Assembly (NCBI GenBank): GCA_050084515.1
Contig: CM114273.1
Location: 23,436,001 to 23,500,000, forward strand
Origin: Blasia pusilla
Taxonomy: Eukaryota > Marchantiophyta > Marchantiopsida > Blasiales
Length of the DNA: 64,000 nt
Direction of reading: 5' to 3'
Program-made: the position numbers and the translations under genes
The notes under the pieces: model-generated
Seen by the model: only the letters and a program-made list of their open reading frames with translations
Told to the model about the DNA's origin: nothing
Databases searched by the model: none
Shown here: positions 57,190 to 64,000 of the stretch, piece by piece
Numbering within the stretch: the stretch's first letter is position 1
Layout: the number at the start of each line of letters is the position of its first letter

Positions 57190-60022
57190 AGTTGTATATG
57201 TGCATGATATCATATTATTTGATAACGTGCATGATATCATATTATAGGAATATAAACACGATCGGTTATCATAATATTTTAAATAAATCAAGATCCCTCA
57301 CAATGTACACAAAAATCCACCTTTCCTTATGTCAAATCAAACCCATTCTCGTAATGAAAGACTCGAGTTGTTCACAAGGTAAGGATCATCACTACTTCGT
57401 CACTTCATGGCAAGAGATTTGATAAAGAAAGAATGAACTTTAAAGCTATCTCTCCTTGAGTATATCCCTTCCCTCTCTCAAGCTCTCTCCATGATAATTT
57501 ATGCTAGCATGCCATATTTTTGGCTCTTGATTTGTTGCAAGGGACCAAAGGCCACTTCTCAAAGTGGAAAGTCAACTCTATTCATAACGATAATTTACCC
57601 AGAAGAGTAAGTTTATCTATATTGCTCCATGTGAGCCAAAACGAAGGGGAAACGTGCTCTCTCAAGTTACTTGAGGCCGCAACAGGTCATCCTCAATCTC
57701 TTGAGGATATCCTCCAATATTTTCAAAGACGCTCTACCATAAATTTGTCGATCCATCCTAAAAGACGTGATAGTTGCCATGTGCATAACATACATCGCTG
57801 TCATTGAATACACACACAATATACCATACTAACTCATGATATTTAAACATCAAGACGATTAAGTATTAAAATACCTCCAATCGCCCCCTAGTTGAAGGTC
57901 AAGTGCCTCTAGCTATACCATCACGTCCCTCCAATAAGAGAACACCACATGGCTAGACATCACCAAGGTTGCACACAAACGGACATGTCTGTCCATGGGA
58001 CGGACATGATGCCCAAGTACTCATGGCCCGCATCTGAGCCCTCCAAACTCGTCATGTAGACCGGGGCTAGTTGAGCTCGTACTCGTTTTGTGGCTCACAG
58101 TAGGTGCGTAGGGCATGTTAGGCCCTAATTCGGCGGGCTCAGGCCCGCCTAGGGCCAACGTCTAGCGCGCGTAGCGTGCGGGCTCGGCTAGCTAGCTCGA
58201 TTCTACACAATAGGTTTGGCGAGCTCTAGTGTAGGCCATAGGTATTTGGGTTTGCACGAACATGTTCGTCCCTAGAACAGACATAAGTCCGTGGATATGG
58301 ATATGTCAACAGACACAGACTTTGTCCGTGTGCAACCCTGGAGATAGTGCACTCTTAAGATGGTGCGCCCTACGGACACATCCAATATCTTAGGTGCGGT
58401 GTGCTGCAAGTAGACATAGTCTCCTTGATGAAACAATCGGATCTGCGATCAATAACCACCTCCCCAAATAGTCGCATACCTCATAGTATCCTGATGTTAC
58501 GTAATCGTCAAGTTCTCAAACGCCATGGGCATAACTCTCCGAAATAACTGAGCCCTTTGAGAACATGCACGCATCCATAGATTATGGTCATTGAGGTTCA
58601 ACATCTCACCTACATCATGATGAATGTCCGTATGAAAATTAGACTCTTGGCAGTAAAGAAATAAGTATGATGAGAAAGACGCTAGAAATGCTTGCTTGCA
58701 TTGCTTCATCTATATCCTATCGCCAACTATGGTAACTGTAGGTCCCAATCTCCTATATGACTTCTCCACAAGCCATACTTATGCAAACCTCTTTTCACTG
58801 TCTGCACAACTCTCTTCGCTAATCTATCCGCCTCAAGATGATGTAGTGAAGTAATGTGATGGTCGATTTATGCCTAATTATATTAGTCCTGAAACTTCCT
58901 CTGAAATTGCGTACCCTGGTCTATCAATATCTCATCTTGTACGCTATAATGACTCAACACTTGATCTAGGAAAGTACACGCTACTCCCTCACTCGCTTTG
59001 TCATGCAACACAACCAACTCTATCCACTTTGAGAAGTGCTCGACCATCACCAACATGTACCAACTATGGCACTTCGTCAAAGGTAAAGGTCTTGCAAAAT
59101 CCAAACTCCATCTATTACCTAAACCTATGATTGGTGGTGGATGTGATTGAGGAGAAGGAGCATTGAACGCTTATAGGTTTCGATCACACACCATATATCT
59201 AGCAAAACTTTACTACACATCAATTTATATGCCTCGCCACCCATACGATATCTGGAGCAAGCTGTACGTCCACTTCACTCCAAAGTGACCCAACTCCTCG
59301 TGGGCATATTGCACCAAAAATATTCTCTACAAACAATGAGGCACTATGCAGACTCTACCATCCTCCTAAACTTGTAACAAATGCGTTCCCTCCCACTGGA
59401 GTTGTAGAACTCACTATAGGATCCAATCCCGCTCTCTAGCACCTATTGTGCTTGCAACGCTGCCAATACGCATATACTCCAAGACCACTCCATCCTCGTG
59501 AATATCTTGGCCACTTGTTTCCTCCTCATCGGCCTTTAGATCAAAGGGATCCCCATCAGACCTCGCCATCGAAGTCTCAACATTCTAGCTCTCTCTATAT
59601 ATAGCCAACAAGCCCAAATAGACTCACGTATGCTATCCAGACATCATCTCCTCATCACTCTCTCCATGTCGACGAGGTCTTGTTGCATCTCCCCGACTCA
59701 AGCATGGATTATGGCTCAAACCATCCGCATCCAGCGTGACCGTCCCACGTCAATGTACCACTTGAAAGTCGTACTTTTACAACAATAGAGCCCACATCGC
59801 AAGCTTCCCTATAACCTTGTCAGACTCCATCAACCACTTAAGTGGCTGGTGATCAGTAATGATGCTAAAGGAGTTTCGGAATAAGTAACACTTGAAATGC
59901 GTGACAGCCCACAGTCCAGCCAAGCACTCACCCTCTTACAAGCTATACTTTGCCTCTGCAACATTGTTCGAGCGACTACAATAAGCTAGCACAAACTCTC
60001 TACCCTTATCGTCATGTTAGGT
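57190..60022 (-). mobile_element. Decayed second copy of the large gypsy family
   Basis: It aligns in the same order and orientation with 6474-9370 of the large element. The LTR is at about 57230-57780, the extra U5 segment at about 57780-57885, and the candidate polypurine tract (plus 'cgccccctagttg') follows. Then integrase fragments (minus strand 58883-59104 reads DFARPLPLTKCHSWYM and EILIDQGTQF) and RNase H fragments to about 60020. The stretch matching 7275-7655, which encodes the PHD finger in the other copy, is missing. It is cut off by a TIR element at 60023, so RT and the methyltransferase are absent. Divergence is heavy and no frame is intact. Confidence 0.85.
57963..58341. mobile_element. 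Complete small TIR element (379 bp) inside the decayed gypsy
   Basis: The left end CCAAGGTTGCACACAAACGG and the right end, whose complement is CCAGGGTTGCACACGGACAA, form terminal inverted repeats with one change in the first 12 bases. The uninterrupted gypsy sequence is known from 7690-7730, which proves an insertion. The 8-base flanks (agacatca and agatagtg) agree only at four or five positions. A CAGGG-type end and about 8-bp duplication would suggest hAT, but this is tentative. The body is GC-rich and non-coding. Confidence 0.8.
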
Positions 60023-60480
60023 CAAGGTTGCATGCAAACAAAGTCCGTGTCCGATCTGCGGACTTATGTTCATCCTGACGACAAACATGTCCTTGTAGGC
60101 TTTGTGGGCCGAGATACTCACGGCACGGCCAACACCAACCAAAAATTTCGCTCTTGATTGGGTAGCCTGTATCTTATCCTTGCAATCCAACGCCCGATTT
60201 CTAGCCCACGTCGGGTTTGTTGGATTCTGGGCCTATATCGGGCCCGCATATATCCCAAAGTGCCCTGATTGCTTGCGTCAAGTTGATGTCGAGGCCGCAA
60301 GAGGCTTGCTGGAGGCATGTGCACAAGCGCAAGGAGGCTCGCACCTAGCTGACGTCCAATCCTCAAATCCTAGCTTGCCATGTGCAACTATTGTACTTGT
60401 CCTCCAAGCCCGCACTTGGCTTGCGTCCTACAAACCTCGTGAGCACACGTGGTGGAGTTTGATTGGTGGAGGCTAAGTGC
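60023..60480. mobile_element. Small TIR element, copy 3 (one end)
   Basis: It starts CAAGGTTGCATGCAAACAAAGTCC and continues 'ggacttatgttcatcc', like the other copies, then a GC-rich body. The other end was not located, so the right border (about 60480) is a guess. Open frames here (60102-60476) reflect composition and match nothing I know. Confidence 0.55.
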
Positions 60481-60943
60481 AGACTTACATCCCCCCTTTC
60501 TAACTTATAAATAGGTTTGAAACATAAACCCATAAGCAAAGGGTCCACAAGTGGGGCCCAAAATGCTCATAAGGGGGTGATTAGGGGCTAAGTAATTCAC
60601 ATTTTTCTCTCCATTCTTCTTGTTCTTTCCCCCTTTTCTTTGAGACCGGGATTAGTTTTCGATTAGGCCCCAAATTTCATTGTTGCGATGAGAGCTAAGG
60701 GCTATAAAGGTTACTAGGAATTTTTAGGGAAATCCGTTTCGTGACTTTGGGGATAGTTAGATTATGTTTGTGACCAACTTGAATATTTGCACTCCTTATT
60801 TTGTCTTAAAAAAACTCCAATTTATTGTACAATAGGTGAGAGATTATGAGTGTGGAATTCTCTTGTGTCACTAAACTTGTTTGGTGATTTAATTTGATTT
60901 TTCTTATTCATGGTTTAGATTTGTTTCCTATGAAAAGAAACAA
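60481..60943. other. Spacer between TIR element and gypsy integrase
   Basis: Contains pyrimidine-rich stretches ('tttttctctccattcttcttg') and 'ataaatagg' near 60510, which could belong to an LTR, but no pair was found. No gene. Confidence 0.35.
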
Positions 60944-62040
60944 GGCTTGCTCCACCCTTTGGCAATTTCAGAAGGATCCTTGTAGAGTGTGAGTATGGAT
61001 TTCATTAGGAGTCTTTCGGGCTTTGAGGGATACAACACTATACTTGTGATAGTTGATTGGTTGAGCAAGTTGGGGAGGTTCATGCTAACAGCGGATCTTG
61101 CAACGGCCTATGCGACTTCTCGACTGTTCCTGGATAGATGGTGGCGAGCTCATGGGTTGCCTAGGAGTATTCTTTCAGATCAAGATCCAAAGTTTACGAG
61201 TGCTTTTTGGAAGCATTTATTCATGAGGTTTAGGACCAAGCTGAGTTTCACTACGGCCTTCCATCGCCATACAGATGAACAAATGGAAACGGTAAACTTG
61301 ATCGTGAATTAGTACTTGAGGGATTACGTGAGCGCAGATCAATGAGATTGGTCAAAGTAGCTAAGTATGGCAAAGTATTGTTACAACTCGACCAAGCATT
61401 CTTCAATTGGAGAATCCCCATTTCTTTTGGCGTAGGGACGTGAGCCACACCTCTTTACTTGGCCTTTCCGAAGGGTGCTACATTGGCACAGACCGGACAA
61501 GCAAGGAAATAAAGTTTATTAGTGGAGATGTGAGAACGGGAAGAGCGGGCAAGAAGAAGTCTTACAAAGGCTCAACTAAGGTATGCTAAGCATGCTAACA
61601 AGAGTCGACGCCAAGTGAGATTCCAAGTAGAGGAGCAAGTGTGGTTGAGTGTGAGGAATCTCACTCTTCCGAAGGAGTTTTCCGCGAAGCTGTTTGCCAA
61701 GTATGTTGGACCATATGTGATCAAGGAAAACCTGTTTGAAGACATTTATACATTGGAGCTTCCACAAGAGTTGAAGATTCATCTAACTTTCCATGTGTCA
61801 TTATTGAAGAAGTGTCTTCAAGATAATGTGCATCCCGAACGGAGATACATATCTAGATATGTATTGAGACCGCAACTGGTGATTGTCAACAAAGAATTGG
61901 AGTTCAAGATGGAGACCATCTTGTATTCAAGACGTAGGGCCAATAAGTATGAGTACTTGGTCAAATGGAAGGGCTATCATGTGAAAGAGGCGACTTGGAT
62001 TGCAGAGGTTGATTTGGAACATACGCAAGAGGTGTTATGA
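60944..62040 (+). pseudogene. Ty3/gypsy chromovirus integrase with chromodomain
   Basis: The frame opens just upstream with GLLHPLAISEGSL (matching the usual 'GLLQPLPIPxxPW'), then SVSMDFIRSLSGFEGYNTILVIVDWLSK (first Asp), ILSDQDPKFTSAFWKHLF (second Asp) and FHRHTDEQMETVN, where the catalytic Glu region is 'TDGQTERVN' in the family. Stops break 61313-61614. The C-terminal part 61615-62040 is open and ends with a chromodomain: ILYSRRRANKYEYLVKWKGY followed by EATWIAEVDL, preceded by the typical FHVSLLKK. It differs in kind from the PHD-bearing element. RT is not present in the window. Confidence 0.9.
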
Positions 62041-64000
62041 GACTTCAAATGGATGTAGGAAAAGCACATGCGTTAGTGCATGGAGTAGCCAAGGACATGA
62101 CTTGTGACTATAGGAATTTTGGGCCAAAGGATGTTATAGTTAGAACATGCTAGTGTTGCAATAAAGGAGTGCATCGATTTGGAGATTTGATGTTAGTGGT
62201 TTAGGCAATTTTTCCTTGGGAATGCATGGCAATGAGTAGTTCCTCATATGCTTAGGATGTAAGTCAAGAGGAGAGACAAGGAGTATTTGAGGTGAGAGCT
62301 TGTATGTGGATAAGCACCTAGAATGGGACCAAGTGTTGGGTGACTAATATTTGGGCTCACCCCAACGTCAGAGTGTAGATCACTCTGCCTTGGAGTAATC
62401 TTGCTCATGGTAGCATGAATGAACTTAGTGACACGCCTAAGTCAAATACAAGAGCAATCTAAAAGTAGTATGACTTGTGTACCTTGTAAACATGTGGGAT
62501 GTTTACATGTTGTAAGAAAAATCTTTTAGTATCTCCTCTTTGATAAGCCTAGATCAATTCCTCGAAACTAACCTAACCTATCAAATAATCTAACTAAGTC
62601 TGCTAGCTAAGACTTAAGCCAAACAAGGAATTTCGGGTTAGCTACCATAACGCAATTCGATGTCAAGAGGTCGCACTAGAAGAAAATAGTGGTTTTTATG
62701 ACTAGGATTGAATTGACTAAAGTTCTTCGTAACTTGAATGTGTGACTAGAATATCCCCTAGTCATACGGAAATCATATATTTCCAGAAACTAATCAACTC
62801 TTAGTCATATTAAAATATGACTGAGTCATAGAATAATTCGGGGTGATGGATTAGTAATATATGAAATGACTTAGCCAATTCTGAGAGATATATAAGCAAG
62901 ATGTCGTAATTGTCATCATGTAAAATTGCAAAATGACTGAATGACTCAATGACATGGAATTTTCTAGTATGTTATTAATTAAAAAATATTTCTCATTGAC
63001 ACAATACTATAAATTATACATAGATATAAACTCACAATACTTTTCACCACAAACTCAAAAAAAATTGGACTATAGGAGAACAATACAAAGGCACGCAAAA
63101 TAGGGCGGGAAGCTTGAAGGAGTAGACTCGACCGCGGAAAAACAAGGGGGCGTGCGAGCTTTTGGAGAACTAAGGAATTTAGTGCAAACAAAGAGACAAG
63201 TGACACGCACACAAGTGATACGCGGGAAGGGAAGGATTGAGATAGGGTTTATTGTGTTGTTCTATTCTCCGCATCTACTACAAAGGCTAGCGTACATTAA
63301 AACTTGTGTGTTGGAGGCGGCTTTGATGTTAGTGTGGGCTAAAATAAGTCTCGTCCTCCATTGTGCACTTTTTGTACTTGAGTGAGAAGAGAACATTGCT
63401 CTCGTAACAACTTTAGAGGAGAGAAGGCCTTAGACGTATTCCAAAAGAGGATCTTATGCTATTTTGAATTCTCGAGACAAGATCCAAGAGGGCAAGATTG
63501 GGCCACTATCTAGTTATCTCCAGTTTTCATCGTCGGGCGCTCCTCGTTCACTTTTGCTCTCGCACTAACAATGATTCAAGGTGCTCCCGATTCTCTTTTC
63601 TTGTCACACTATCTACAGTTCTGGCTCGCGTTGGTCGGACGAGGAGTAGGAGACTGCATGATTGCGATTACAAACCTATTGATCTTGCCTTGGACCTACT
63701 CCACCATTGCACTGCCTTCTTGATGTACGGATTCCGCTCCAATTACTGACTAGAAGCTTAGCCAACCCTGCATTCCCTCACTAGACAATCACATTGCGTT
63801 CTCGATATGATGCTCCATATAACTCTCTCGTTTTCTCTTCATGACTTGCAAGAACCAGGTTCAGATTGGTTGAGTCTTACGGCCCTAATGTGTGAAGGCC
63901 AAGAACACCACTCGAAATCCTCCTATATATGTTGTCTTTGTATAGGCACTTCTTGCTCAATTCTTCACCACTTCTCCATCATTGCACTGCGTTCTTGATG
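62041..64000. other. 3' flank of gypsy remnant and unassigned DNA
   Basis: 62041-62650 probably includes 3' untranslated and LTR sequence of the chromovirus, without visible borders. 62650-63060 is AT-rich. 63060-64000 is more GC-rich with open stretches on both strands, but I recognise no domain and see no splice-joined gene. Confidence 0.35.

Noticed and set aside
60102-60476. 124-codon frame in the TIR element
   Set aside because: It falls in the GC-rich body of a non-coding element; other copies have no equivalent frame.

Overview
The window looks like nuclear DNA of a land plant. It has spliceosomal introns with GT-AG borders, a nuclear gene for a chloroplast thylakoid-lumen protein (PsbTn), a conserved CCR4-NOT subunit gene, and long AT-rich spacers packed with nested, decaying Ty3/gypsy, Ty1/copia, Helitron and small terminal-inverted-repeat elements. 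I cannot name the lineage. Gene density is very low: three convincing host genes in 64 kb, all on the + strand.

Layout. 1-6473 and 16736-19428 are one old block split by an insertion. It carries a decayed PIF1/Helitron-type helicase (5050-5791) and several families of diverged direct repeats. The insertion is a 10.3-kb Ty3/gypsy element on the minus strand (6474-16735). 20380-24427 is a nine-exon CNOT9 gene. 24428-34289 is spacer with a 177-bp mini-Helitron, a GC-rich island and a solo LTR. 34290-41742 is a gene of at least ten exons that joins leucine-rich repeats to a SAPS (PP6 regulatory subunit) domain. 41830-54408 is AT-rich repeat DNA with copia pol remnants on either side of a decayed gypsy element. 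54409-55416 is the two-exon PsbTn gene. 55417-64000 holds a second, badly decayed copy of the large gypsy family, small TIR elements inserted in and beside it, and a chromodomain gypsy fragment.

The most unusual item is the large gypsy element. Reading minus strand, its polyprotein order is gag (zinc knuckle), aspartic protease, a cytosine-5 DNA methyltransferase domain, reverse transcriptase, RNase H, integrase, and a C-terminal C4HC3 PHD finger. The methyltransferase has recognisable motifs I, IV (PCQG), VI (ENxP-like), VIII and X in conventional order. The element therefore carried a DNA-methylation writer and a probable histone-tail reader. This copy is dead, with at least eleven in-frame stops and three frameshifts. 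All the stops are TAG or TGA and none is TAA, a pattern compatible with deamination of methylated cytosines. A related copy at 57-60 kb lacks the PHD segment.

The three host genes have unrelated housekeeping roles: mRNA deadenylation or transcription control, phosphatase regulation, and photosystem II. I see no operon-like or pathway link between them.
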